Shown here: in pieces, positions 28,151 to 35,348 of the stretch
Layout of the letters: every line of letters begins with the position of its first letter
How positions within the stretch are numbered: the first letter of the stretch is position 1
Origin: Rhodoplanes elegans
GTDB lineage: Bacteria > Pseudomonadota > Alphaproteobacteria > Rhizobiales > Xanthobacteraceae
DNA: 35,533 bases
Reading direction: 5' to 3'
NCBI RefSeq assembly: GCF_016653355.1
Contig: NZ_NHSK01000038.1
Coordinates: 1 to 35,533 of the forward strand
Notes under the pieces: model-generated
Database searches by the model: none
What the model was told of the DNA's origin: nothing
The model's input: the letters and a program-made list of their open reading frames with translations, nothing else
Position numbers and translations under genes: made by a program

Positions 28151-28543
28151 ATGGCGGAAATGGTAGAGCCGCATTACGGCTATGATATCATTCAACATCA
28201 CGGCCATACGGAAATCCATGCCGGGAGCGAGAGTGTCTTAATCTATCCGGACAGGATCGAGGTCGGCGGTCGCGCGTTCAAAAAGGCTCATATCCATTCG
28301 ATTATTGTCGAGGAGCCGGACCTGTCGCACGTCTCTAAGCTCAGTTCATCACCTCCCCGCGGCGTTATGGGAAGTTTCTTTCGGATGGTGGCCGAACATC
28401 AGGTCAAAAGCGAAATCGAGGCGGCGATGCGTGCGGGGTGGTCCGTAGCGTTCTCTTACGGAGAAAGCCGTTATAATCTGTTTTCTAACTGCAGCGAGGA
28501 TCGCGCACGCAGCCTCCAGAACCTGCTCTGGCGGGAGATTTAA
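28151..28543 (+). CDS. Small unrecognised protein between the two macro-TIR genes
   Basis: A 130-residue soluble protein I do not recognise. The first 55 residues look like short beta strands (YDIIQHHGHTEIHAG, SVLIYPDRIEVGGRAFKKAH), a pattern loosely like PH-type small domains. The second half has a helical stretch (about 72-95) and a closing strand and helix. The start is solid: AGGAG lies 6 bases before ATG 28151, the best ribosome site in the island. Its sequence is clearly less GC-rich than the core genes, suggesting transfer. It lies 128 bases after macro-TIR 1 and 149 bases before macro-TIR 2, same strand. TATACT at 28118-28123 could be a -10 without a good -35. A sensor, adaptor or immunity role is only conjecture. 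Confidence 0.75.
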   Translation: MAEMVEPHYGYDIIQHHGHTEIHAGSESVLIYPDRIEVGGRAFKKAHIHSIIVEEPDLSHVSKLSSSPPRGVMGSFFRMVAEHQVKSEIEAAMRAGWSVAFSYGESRYNLFSNCSEDRARSLQNLLWREI

Positions 28544-28692
28544 AACGGCTGATGCAAGTCACCTTTTCGGCCTTCGGTTTTGGCCTCGTGACTCAGGAAC
28601 GGACCGAGCCGTCATCCGGTGACAGGACTGATCGCCCGACCGGCGAAATCGCATGCCATCGCGGACCAGTCTCGCGCGGATCACGAGACCCG

Positions 28693-29760
28693 ATGCAGCT
28701 CAATATACCGATGCAGCCTACCATTCAACTTCGCAACGGCGACCTGCTCGCTCAATCGACCGACCTGATCATTGTTCCATGCTCGACGGACCCGGCGACG
28801 CCGGTCTGGGACGCCGAGCGGATGAGAGCCCTTGGCTTCGTGCCTCCTGTCCGACCTCTCGAAACCGCGGAGGTTTGTTTCGATCTGTTCGGGGGCCCCT
28901 CGAACCTAGCAACTTACGTCGGGTACACCGCGTCGACAGCGATCGCGCTTGCGAGCGTCACCAGGGTGGCTCGGCAAATCTACAACTTCGTGGCCGACAA
29001 GCCGGAGGTCCGCGACATTTCGTTGCCCTTGTTCGGGCCCGATCCCGACGGGCTGCCGACACACCAGTCGCTGGATGCACTGGTGATGGGTTTGACCGGC
29101 GAGGATGCCGAAAGGAAGGTCTTCAATATCTACATTCCGGACAGTGCCGCGTTCGCCGCGTTGGTGTCTTACTTCGATCGCTCCCGCACGGTGCCCGCGG
29201 TCGACCGGAGTCGCTACAATCCAGGAGGCGGTGATCTTGCCGTGGCAGCCGCCTCGGGCAAGAAGCGCGAGCCTGTTCGGGTTTTCATCAGCTATGCGAA
29301 GACCGATGACGAGCACGAGAGCTGGGTGTGGAGACTCGCCGTCTTCCTTCGAAGCAAAGGAATTGATGCCAGACTGGATGAGTGGAGGCTAGATCTGGGT
29401 GCGGATCTGACGCGATGGATGGAAGCGGAGCTCGCGTTGGCCGAACGGGTGCTCGTGATCTGCAACAAAGAGTACGCAAGAAAGGCTGCAGACGCCGACG
29501 GGGGTGTGGGCTGGGAAATGCGGTTGGTGAAGAGCGATCTTTATCATGCCCAGAAGCAGGACGGCCGCCAGAAGTACATTCCCATTGTTCGAAAGACCTT
29601 CGACCGAGCCGCTGTTCCGGCGTGCTTCCAAGGCTCATATTGCCTGGTGATCGACGACATTGGTGAAAATAAGCAGACGTCGAAGTTGTTGAAGGCGCTG
29701 TATGACGTTTACAACGAAGAGCCGCCACTAGGGACTCCGCCGCGCTTCGTTCTCCGATGA
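28693..29760 (+). CDS. Macrodomain-like/TIR (SEFIR-type) fusion protein 2
   Basis: A 355-residue paralog of the protein at 26886-28022, aligning over nearly its whole length; about half of the TIR positions are identical by eye. The macro-like module (about 1-160) keeps IQLRNGDLLAQSTDLIIVPC and ATYVGYTAS. Its loop reads LPLFGPDPDGL (111-121), losing the glycines present in copy 1. The TIR module (195-340) has VRVFISYAKTDDEHESWV, RLDEWRLDLG, ERVLVICNKEY and GGVGWE with candidate catalytic E275. Both copies end in a PPxGxPPRFV-type tail. The start is uncertain: 28693 or 28711 fit copy 1; the frame is open to ATG 28552, 8 bases after the preceding stop. No strong ribosome site is seen. Codon use is less GC-rich than copy 1. 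Confidence 0.75.
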   Translation: MQLNIPMQPTIQLRNGDLLAQSTDLIIVPCSTDPATPVWDAERMRALGFVPPVRPLETAEVCFDLFGGPSNLATYVGYTASTAIALASVTRVARQIYNFVADKPEVRDISLPLFGPDPDGLPTHQSLDALVMGLTGEDAERKVFNIYIPDSAAFAALVSYFDRSRTVPAVDRSRYNPGGGDLAVAAASGKKREPVRVFISYAKTDDEHESWVWRLAVFLRSKGIDARLDEWRLDLGADLTRWMEAELALAERVLVICNKEYARKAADADGGVGWEMRLVKSDLYHAQKQDGRQKYIPIVRKTFDRAAVPACFQGSYCLVIDDIGENKQTSKLLKALYDVYNEEPPLGTPPRFVLR

Positions 29761-29801
29761 GGGCGCCATCACCATGGCGGCCGAACGAAGCCCACCCGGC
29801 C

Positions 29802-29835
29802 GACCGCTCGCGTTGGCCATGAGATTCGAGCGGTC
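29802..29835. terminator. Inverted repeat between convergent macro-TIR 2 and TPR genes
   Basis: GACCGCTCG (29802-29810) pairs with CGAGCGGTC (29827-29835) over a 16-base loop. There is no T-run. It lies midway between the two convergent stops and may end transcription from either side. Confidence 0.4.
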
Positions 29836-29883
29836 AGTCTCCGACATGTCTCGGCAGCCGCGTGGACGTTTAACGTGGCTGGG

Positions 29884-31029
29884 TCAATTGAAGCGGCTGC
29901 GGAGCTCCTGAGCCTCTTTCAGACTCTGATGTGTCCTTGCCCATTGTGGGGACCGCGGGTCTAACTTCGTCAGGGCGGACCGGAACGCCGCGATGGCCTC
30001 CTCGAGCCGGGCGCCGCTCTGTTGTCGCCGACCGAGCGAGACCAGAATTGTACCGAAATCGTTCTGCGCGATGGCCCATCGGTGCGGCATGGTTTCCGGC
30101 GTCTCGATCTTGAGGACCAGCCGATAGGCTTCGACGGCGTCCTCGAGAGACTTGGTTCCGTTCTCCCGTTCGCCAAGAGCGGCGAGCGACAGGGCAAGAT
30201 TGGCCTGGCTCTGCGCCCAATCGACCGGATAATCCTCTCGTCGATGAACGTCGCGAGCAGCCCTATGCGCAGCGACGGCTCTGGCGAGGACGTCTCGATC
30301 GTTCATGCGCTCCCCGAGACGGAGCAATGCCAATCCGAGATTGCTCTGGATGACGGCCCATTGCATCGACTTCGGCTCGGCACGATCGCGCGCCTTCTCA
30401 AACGCTGTCACGGCGCGGGCCAGCAGTCGAAGTCCGGAATCGCGAGAGTCCCGCTCGCCCAGTCCCGTCAAAGCGAGCCCGAGATTCTGATGTATCGCTG
30501 GAACGTTCAACGGCGATCCGCCTTGCTCCGAGTCCAAAAAGCCGGAGAAGTCTGCCACGACCTGCAACACGTTGATGGCGCGTCTCAAGGTGTCGGGGCC
30601 GCTTTCCCGCTTTCCCAAAAGGATCAGAACAGTTCCAAGATTGGTAGATGTGAGCGCCCAGTCAAGTGGACGCGTTTCTAACGTCAGGACCGTCAGTGCT
30701 CTCTCGTAAGCGACCTGGGCAGCTTTGAGATACGCCGAGTCGGGATCGATCTCGCCGAGGGCACTCAGACTGTTACCAAGGTCGTTCTGAGTCAGCGCCC
30801 ACGGAATTGGCAGGCGGTCCGGCGGCACCAGCGCCAGCGCCTTTCTGTAAAGTGCCACAGCGGCCTCCAGCGACTGCGTGTCCCCGCGCGCATACAGATC
30901 GTTCGCCTGCTGGCCCAGCTTCACCCAGGCGTCGGGCGGTACAGCGTCGGGGCTGCTGTCTGGCTGGTGCAACGATCCGCCAGTCGGGTTGCGCGGCTTT
31001 TTCAGCCAGCCAAATATGTTAAATGCCAT
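29884..31029 (-). CDS. Tetratricopeptide repeat protein
   Basis: A 381-residue protein made almost wholly of TPR-like helical repeats. Units begin with a WA-x-x-x-x-NLG motif at about W77, W124, A178, W224, W271, W318 and W363, giving a period of roughly 47-54 residues. They continue with LGER-type turns and AV-AY-AL helices. The first 35 residues are basic and Pro-rich without a clear membrane span. TPRs bind proteins or peptides; no enzymatic domain is present. The start at 31029 has a GAGGG site 8 bases upstream and a TATATT -10 beyond it. The gene converges on macro-TIR 2, and its modest GC content fits the island. It may be part of the same system or an independent cargo gene. Confidence 0.85.
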   Translation of the reverse strand: MAFNIFGWLKKPRNPTGGSLHQPDSSPDAVPPDAWVKLGQQANDLYARGDTQSLEAAVALYRKALALVPPDRLPIPWALTQNDLGNSLSALGEIDPDSAYLKAAQVAYERALTVLTLETRPLDWALTSTNLGTVLILLGKRESGPDTLRRAINVLQVVADFSGFLDSEQGGSPLNVPAIHQNLGLALTGLGERDSRDSGLRLLARAVTAFEKARDRAEPKSMQWAVIQSNLGLALLRLGERMNDRDVLARAVAAHRAARDVHRREDYPVDWAQSQANLALSLAALGERENGTKSLEDAVEAYRLVLKIETPETMPHRWAIAQNDFGTILVSLGRRQQSGARLEEAIAAFRSALTKLDPRSPQWARTHQSLKEAQELRSRFN

Positions 31030-31059
31030 AATGGCCCTCGCCTAATAATGGAAAAAGAC

Positions 31060-31065
31060 AATATA
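31060..31065 (-). promoter_or_regulatory. -10 element of the TPR gene
   Basis: On the minus strand this reads TATATT in a distinctly AT-rich patch, 31 bases upstream of the TPR start. Seventeen bases further up is CTGAAG, a poor -35. Confidence 0.4.
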
Positions 31066-31186
31066 CACGATTCCTGCGTGCTCTTCAGCCCGAATTGCTC
31101 CCGCGGAGCGCACCCACTGGCGTTCTATGGCGGTCTATATAGCCCCCTGGCATGAACCCGCCGCGATTGCCCCTATACTCACCTGC

Positions 31187-31786
31187 ATGCGCCGTCTGAC
31201 CCGCCCGCTGTGGATCCTGCTCGCCGTCGTCTTTCTCGTCGAGGCGTGGCTGTGGGAGCATGTGCGGCCGCTGGTCGCCCGGGTGGTCGACTGGATCGCC
31301 TGGCCGGCCCTCAAGGCGCGGATCGCCGTCACGATCGGGCGGTTGCCGCCCTATCCGACGCTGCTGGTGTTCGCCGTGCCGGCGGCCGTGCTGTTCCCGC
31401 TCAAGCTCGCGGCGCTGTGGATGTTTTCGCACGGCTTCTGGCTGGGCGGCGTCGCGGTGTTCGGCTTCGCGAAGGTCGTCGGCGTCGGCGTCACCGCCTT
31501 CGTGTTCGACCTCACCCGGCCGAAGCTCCTCCAGCTTCCCTGGTTCCGCCGGCTCTACGATCTGGTGCTGCGCGGCCTCGCCTGGGCGCACGGGCTGATC
31601 GACCCGTACAAGGCCGAGGTGAAGGCGTGGCTCGCCCGCACCGTCGCGCCGCTGCAGCGGCGCCTGCGCCGCCTGATGCGCCTGCTGGCCCCCGGCCGCC
31701 GCGGCCGTTTTATCCGCCATGCCCGCCGGCTGCGGCGGACCGTGCACCGTGGCACGGCCGCCCCGAGGCCCGCCGCGGCGGAGTGA
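31187..31786 (+). CDS. Hypothetical membrane protein with basic C-terminus
   Basis: A 199-residue protein I cannot name. It has a hydrophobic segment near residues 8-25 (PLWILLAVVFLVEAWLW) and a long one or two near 60-105 (LLVFAVPAAVLFPLKLAALW, GGVAVFGFAKVVGVGVTAFVF). A strongly Arg-rich C-terminal third follows. Proteins of this general layout are conserved but uncharacterised in Hyphomicrobiales. High GC and codon use match the core genome, so this marks the right border of the island. The start is uncertain: 31187 (MRRLTRPLW) is preferred over 31127. No ribosome site is visible, and TATACT at 31174-31179 would place the transcript start near the ATG, compatible with a leaderless message. 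Confidence 0.75.
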   Translation: MRRLTRPLWILLAVVFLVEAWLWEHVRPLVARVVDWIAWPALKARIAVTIGRLPPYPTLLVFAVPAAVLFPLKLAALWMFSHGFWLGGVAVFGFAKVVGVGVTAFVFDLTRPKLLQLPWFRRLYDLVLRGLAWAHGLIDPYKAEVKAWLARTVAPLQRRLRRLMRLLAPGRRGRFIRHARRLRRTVHRGTAAPRPAAAE

Positions 31787-31796
31787 GCATGTCTCC

Positions 31797-31918
31797 GTCA
31801 TTCCGGGGCGCGGACCGTCAGGTCCGCGAGCCCGGAATCCATAACCCCGGTGTTGGTGGCTCACGGAAGACAGGGAGTATGGGTCCCGTGCTCGGCGCTT
31901 CGCGCCGCCCCGGGACGA
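31797..31918. repeat. Intergenic palindromic repeat, copy A
   Basis: It begins GTCATTCCGGGGCGCGGACC, followed by an inverted arm CGGACCGTCAGGTCCGCG, then GAGCCCGGAATCCAT, and ends in GCCCCGGGACGAC. The first 55 bases match the repeat at 33543 with few changes; a related inverted copy lies at 12243-12321. It sits between the 3' ends of two convergent genes and may help end both. Confidence 0.75.
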
Positions 31919-31927
31919 CCGCGACCC

Positions 31928-32521
31928 TCACACGAAATGCACGGCGTGCGGGGCGAACAGGCCGATGCCCATGAACACGATTCCCAGAATGCCGACGCCG
32001 CCGGCCACGAAGGCGAGCGCCATCATGCCGGTGATGACGGCGGCCGAGCACAGCACGATGCCGATCTGGAATGCCGCCGACGCCACCTCGTAGTGGTGGT
32101 AGCGCGCGAGCGCGGTGTCGCGCTCGTGCTCCAGGTGCTCGGCATGCGCCCGCAGCTCCTTGCGGCCGTCCTTCTCCTTCGGATCGCTGTCGTAGCGGGC
32201 GATCGTCGCCTTCCAGGCGTCGATCTGCTTCTGCAGCGCGGCGCGCACCTCCTCGTTGGGCGCGGTGGCGAGCTGCAGGGTCATGGCCTCGGCGGCGGCG
32301 CGCAGCGAGGTCTGGCGCACCGTCTTGGCCTGGAAGAAGTTCCAGGTGTCGGACGCCTTGATGTTGAGCCCGATCGCCTCGGTCTGGGCGCTCTTGCCGA
32401 GCGTCTCGGAGAAGGCGAGGAACAGCGCGATGATCGCGATCAGCAGGGCGATCTGCTTGTTGTGCCCGGCGGCGTGCTCGGCGTGCTCGTGGTGCTCCAG
32501 ATTCTCGTGCGGCCCGGCCAT
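31928..32521 (-). CDS. DUF4337 family membrane protein
   Basis: A 197-residue protein of the DUF4337 type. The His/Glu-rich N-terminus (ENLEHHEHAEHAAGHNKQ) could bind metal. One membrane segment follows (about 23-41, IALLIAIIALFLAFSE), then a helical region (about 45-140) with the family features TWNFFQAKTVRQTSL and a charged coiled-coil-like stretch. Two C-terminal membrane segments run from about 145 to the end. Function is unknown. ATG 32521 is supported by a strong GGGGGAG site 5 bases upstream; the frame is open a little further but without support. It diverges from dapB. Confidence 0.85.
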   Translation of the reverse strand: MAGPHENLEHHEHAEHAAGHNKQIALLIAIIALFLAFSETLGKSAQTEAIGLNIKASDTWNFFQAKTVRQTSLRAAAEAMTLQLATAPNEEVRAALQKQIDAWKATIARYDSDPKEKDGRKELRAHAEHLEHERDTALARYHHYEVASAAFQIGIVLCSAAVITGMMALAFVAGGVGILGIVFMGIGLFAPHAVHFV

Positions 32522-32704
32522 GGTCTCCCCCTCGGCGCTGGTGGTGCCGGAGGGATGTAGCGGGCCGCTGTCGGTGCGCAAGGGGACTTTCGGCGATGTT
32601 TTCGCGGTCGTCCCGTCACATATCCCCGCCGCCGGGTGGGTGAACGGACCCCTGTCCTCCCCGGCGCCGCTCCTCTATACCGGCCGCAAAGGCAGGAGGG
32701 CGCG

Positions 32705-33520
32705 ATGAGCGAAGTGCGAGTGATCGTGGCGGGTGCGGGCGGCCGCATGGGCAAGACCCTGGTGAAGGCGATCGCCGAGGCGAAAGGCGTCGTGCTGGCC
32801 GGCGCGATCGATGCGCCGTCCTCGCCGCTGATCGGTCGCGACTCCGGCGAGATGTCGGGGATCGGCCCGAACGGGATCCCGGTGACGGCCGACCTCGGTT
32901 CGCTCGCCGAACAGGCCGACGGCGTGATCGATTTCACGATTCCGGCCGCCTCGGTGGCGCTGGCCGAAAGGACCGCGGCCGCCGGCCTGTTTCACGTCAT
33001 CGGCACCACCGGCTTCTCGGTCGCCGACGAACAGGCGATCGCCGCCGCCGCGCAGACGGTCGCCATCGTCAAGTCGGGCAACATGTGCCTCGGCGTGAAC
33101 CTCCTGGCGGCGCTGGCGAAGCGGGTCGCGGCGACGCTCGACGAGGAGTTCGACATCGAGATCCTCGAGATGCACCACAACAAGAAGATCGACGCGCCCT
33201 CCGGCACGGCGTTGCTGCTCGGCGAGGCGGCGGCGCGCGGCCGCGGCATCGACCTCGCGGCGCGCTCCGAGCGCGGTCGCGACGGCCACACCGGCGCCCG
33301 CAAGCCGGGCGACATCGGCTTCGCGTCGCTCCGCGGCGGCACCGTGGTGGGCGAGCACTGGGCGATCTTCGCCGGCCCGGCCGAGCGCATCGAGCTCGTC
33401 CACAAGGCCGAGGACCGCATGATCTTCGCCCGCGGCGCCGTCAAGGCCGCGGTGTGGGCCAAGGGTCGGCCGGCCGGCCTCTACTCGATGATGGACGTGC
33501 TGGGGCTGAAGGATTTCTGA
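32705..33520 (+). CDS. dapB: 4-hydroxy-tetrahydrodipicolinate reductase
   Basis: A 271-residue NAD(P)H-dependent enzyme of the lysine and diaminopimelate pathway. The nucleotide motif GAGGRMG is at 10-16. The catalytic segment [16 protein letters not shown] carries H157/H158 and K161, aligned with the known His and Lys of the family. [16 protein letters not shown] and the C-terminal [17 protein letters not shown] are also typical. AGGAGG lies 6 bases before ATG 32705, fixing the start; the frame is open back to 32636. A TATACC at 32676-32681 may be its -10. Repeats follow the stop. Confidence 0.97.
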   Translation: MSEVRVIVAGAGGRMGKTLVKAIAEAKGVVLAGAIDAPSSPLIGRDSGEMSGIGPNGIPVTADLGSLAEQADGVIDFTIPAASVALAERTAAAGLFHVIGTTGFSVADEQAIAAAAQTVAIVKSGNMCLGVNLLAALAKRVAATLDEEFDIEILEMHHNKKIDAPSGTALLLGEAAARGRGIDLAARSERGRDGHTGARKPGDIGFASLRGGTVVGEHWAIFAGPAERIELVHKAEDRMIFARGAVKAAVWAKGRPAGLYSMMDVLGLKDF

Positions 33521-33542
33521 GCGGTCCAGGACATCGAAGCCC

Positions 33543-33633
33543 GTCATTCCGGGGCGCGGGCCGAAAGGCCCGCGAGCCCGGAATCCATAGCCCCGGCGCC
33601 GCGGGCTCACGACAGACAGGGGTTTATGCCAAC
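33543..33633. repeat. Intergenic palindromic repeat, copy B
   Basis: It begins GTCATTCCGGGGCGCGGGCC, has a GGGCC-GAAA-GGCCC arm, and continues with GCGAGCCCGGAATCCATAG and CCCCGG. It closely matches copy A at 31797. Both lie directly after convergent gene ends. Confidence 0.75.
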
Positions 33634-33656
33634 GGCCACGACGGCTGACTCTCTCC

Positions 33657-33752
33657 GTCACCCTGAGGTGCTCGGGCGAAGCCCGAGCCTCGAAGGGCGA
33701 CGGCCCCGGGCCGCACCCTTCGAGGCTCGCTGCGCGAGCACCTCAGGATGAC
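33657..33752. repeat. Long inverted repeat of the CCTGAGGTGC type
   Basis: GTCACCCTGAGGTGCTCG (33657-33674) pairs with CGAGCACCTCAGGATGAC (33735-33752) with one mismatch. Inside, GAGCCTCGAAGGG (33685-33697) pairs exactly with CCCTTCGAGGCTC (33716-33728). Elements with these arms are abundant between genes in Bradyrhizobium-like genomes. Probably a non-autonomous mobile or REP-like unit. Confidence 0.75.
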
Positions 33753-33783
33753 GGGTCGAGGTTCGGGGCCGTTAGTATGATGG

Positions 33784-33819
33784 ATTCCGGACAGCCGCGC
33801 GTCGCGCGGCTTCCGGAAT
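33784..33819. repeat. Short palindrome ATTCCGG/CCGGAAT next to gpmI
   Basis: ATTCCGG with AGCCGCGC on the left (33784-33800) is mirrored by GCGCGGCT and CCGGAAT on the right (33804-33819), around GTC. The outer arms resemble the ends of copies A and B. It lies 11 bases from the gpmI stop and may be its terminator. Confidence 0.6.
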
Positions 33820-33830
33820 GACCACCACGG

Positions 33831-35348
33831 TCACCGCATCAGCGACTTGCCGGTCATCTCCTTGGGCTGCGGCAGCCCCATCAGGGCGAGCAGCGTCGGG
33901 GCGAGGTCGGCGAGGCGGCCGTCGGCGAGGCTCTTGGCGTCGCTGCCGAACAGCATCACGGGCACCGGGTTCGTGGTGTGCGCCGTGTGCGGCCCGCCCG
34001 TCACCGGGTCACGCATCAGCTCGCAATTGCCGTGGTCGGCCGTGACGAGCAGCGCCCCGCCCATGTCGCCGATCGCCGCGACGATGCGGCCGAGGCCGGT
34101 ATCGGCCGTCTCCACCGCCTTGATGGCGGCCGGCAGGCTGCCGGTGTGGCCGACCATGTCCGGGTTGGCGAAGTTCAGCACGATCAGGTCGTACTTGGCG
34201 GACCGGATCGCCGCCACCGCCTTGTCGGTCAGCTCGGGCGCCGACATCTCGGGCTGCAGGTCGTAGGTCGCGACTTTCGGGGACGGGACCATGATGCGGT
34301 CCTCGCCCGGATACTGCTTCTCCTCGCCGCCGTTGAGGAAATACGTGACGTGCGGGTACTTCTCGGTCTCCGCCATGCGCAGCTGCGTGCGGCCGGCGTC
34401 GGCCGTCACCTGGCCGAGCCCGTTGGCCAGGCTGTCCGGCGGGAAGACCGTCCCCATGAAGGCGTCGAGCGCCTCGCTGTACTGGGTGAGCCCCACCGCG
34501 ATCGCGACCTTCGGCACCCGCGGGCGGGGGAAGCCGTCGAAGCCCGGATCGAGCAGCGCGCCGAGAATCTCGCGCACCCGGTCGGCGCGGAAGTTGAAGC
34601 ACAGGATGCCGTCGCCGTCCTTCATGCCGGCATAGTCGCCGATCACGGCCGGGACGATGAACTCGTCGCCGACATTCGCCGCGTAGGAGGCCGCGATCGC
34701 CGCCGCCGCGTCCTCGTGATGGGCGCCCTCGGCCTGGACGATCGCGGCCCAGGCCTTCTCGACCCGGTCCCAGCGCTTGTCGCGGTCCATGGCGTAGTAG
34801 CGGCCGTCGACGGTGGCGATCGGCACGGTCGGCGGCAGGTCGGCGGCGAGCTTCTCGACATACTCGGCGGCCGAGCGGGGCGGCGTGTCGCGGCCGTCGG
34901 TAAAGACGTGCATGACGGTCGGGATGCCGGCGAGCGCCAGAATGCCGGCGAGCGCGGCGCCGTGGTCCTGGTGCGAGTGGACGCCGCCCGGCGAGACGAG
35001 GCCCATCAGGTGGCAGGTACCGCCGGTCTCGCGCAGCGTGTCGATCAGGCCGACGAGCGCCGGCGCCTTCTCGATCTCGCCGGTGGCGATCGCGTCGGTG
35101 ATGCGCGGCAGATCCTGCATCACCACCCGGCCGGCGCCGATGTTCAGGTGCCCGACCTCGGAATTGCCCATCTGCCCGTCGGGGAGGCCGACGTCCTTGC
35201 CCGAGGTGCGCAGGAAGGCGTGCGGGCAGGTGCCCCAGAGCTTGTCGAAGGTCGGGGTATTGGCCTGCCGGACGGCGTTGTCGGCGGCGTCCTCGCGCCA
35301 CCCCCACCCGTCCAGAATGACCAGCATCACGGGACGACGCGTCTGCAT
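33831..35348 (-). CDS. gpmI: 2,3-bisphosphoglycerate-independent phosphoglycerate mutase
   Basis: A 505-residue metal-dependent enzyme interconverting 3- and 2-phosphoglycerate in glycolysis and gluconeogenesis. The alkaline-phosphatase-like domain begins MLVILDGWGWRED with metal ligand D13, and the phosphorylated S63 is in GQMGNSEVGHLNIGAG. GGVHSHQDHG, FTDGRDTPP, FNFRADRVREI, NFANPDMVGHTG and TADHGNCE are further active-site motifs. Length is normal. The AGGAG site 9 bases upstream of the ATG fixes the start at 35348. The remaining 185 bases to the window edge hold no recognised gene. Confidence 0.98.
   Translation of the reverse strand: MQTRRPVMLVILDGWGWREDAADNAVRQANTPTFDKLWGTCPHAFLRTSGKDVGLPDGQMGNSEVGHLNIGAGRVVMQDLPRITDAIATGEIEKAPALVGLIDTLRETGGTCHLMGLVSPGGVHSHQDHGAALAGILALAGIPTVMHVFTDGRDTPPRSAAEYVEKLAADLPPTVPIATVDGRYYAMDRDKRWDRVEKAWAAIVQAEGAHHEDAAAAIAASYAANVGDEFIVPAVIGDYAGMKDGDGILCFNFRADRVREILGALLDPGFDGFPRPRVPKVAIAVGLTQYSEALDAFMGTVFPPDSLANGLGQVTADAGRTQLRMAETEKYPHVTYFLNGGEEKQYPGEDRIMVPSPKVATYDLQPEMSAPELTDKAVAAIRSAKYDLIVLNFANPDMVGHTGSLPAAIKAVETADTGLGRIVAAIGDMGGALLVTADHGNCELMRDPVTGGPHTAHTTNPVPVMLFGSDAKSLADGRLADLAPTLLALMGLPQPKEMTGKSLMR

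Larger units (their letters stand above)
33521..33830. other. Repeat-filled spacer between convergent dapB and gpmI
   Basis: The 310 bases between the two stops hold no gene. They are almost filled by three palindromic elements (33543-33633, 33657-33752 and 33784-33819), any of which could fold at the end of either transcript. Confidence 0.8.

Noticed and set aside
28552-28692. N-terminal extension of macro-TIR protein 2
   Set aside because: The frame is open from ATG 28552, but the extra residues are polar, have no counterpart in paralog 1 and lack a ribosome site.
26798-31186. Mobile element or prophage carrying the macro-TIR genes
   Set aside because: No integrase, transposase, phage gene, tRNA target or flanking direct repeat is visible, so transfer is inferred only from composition.
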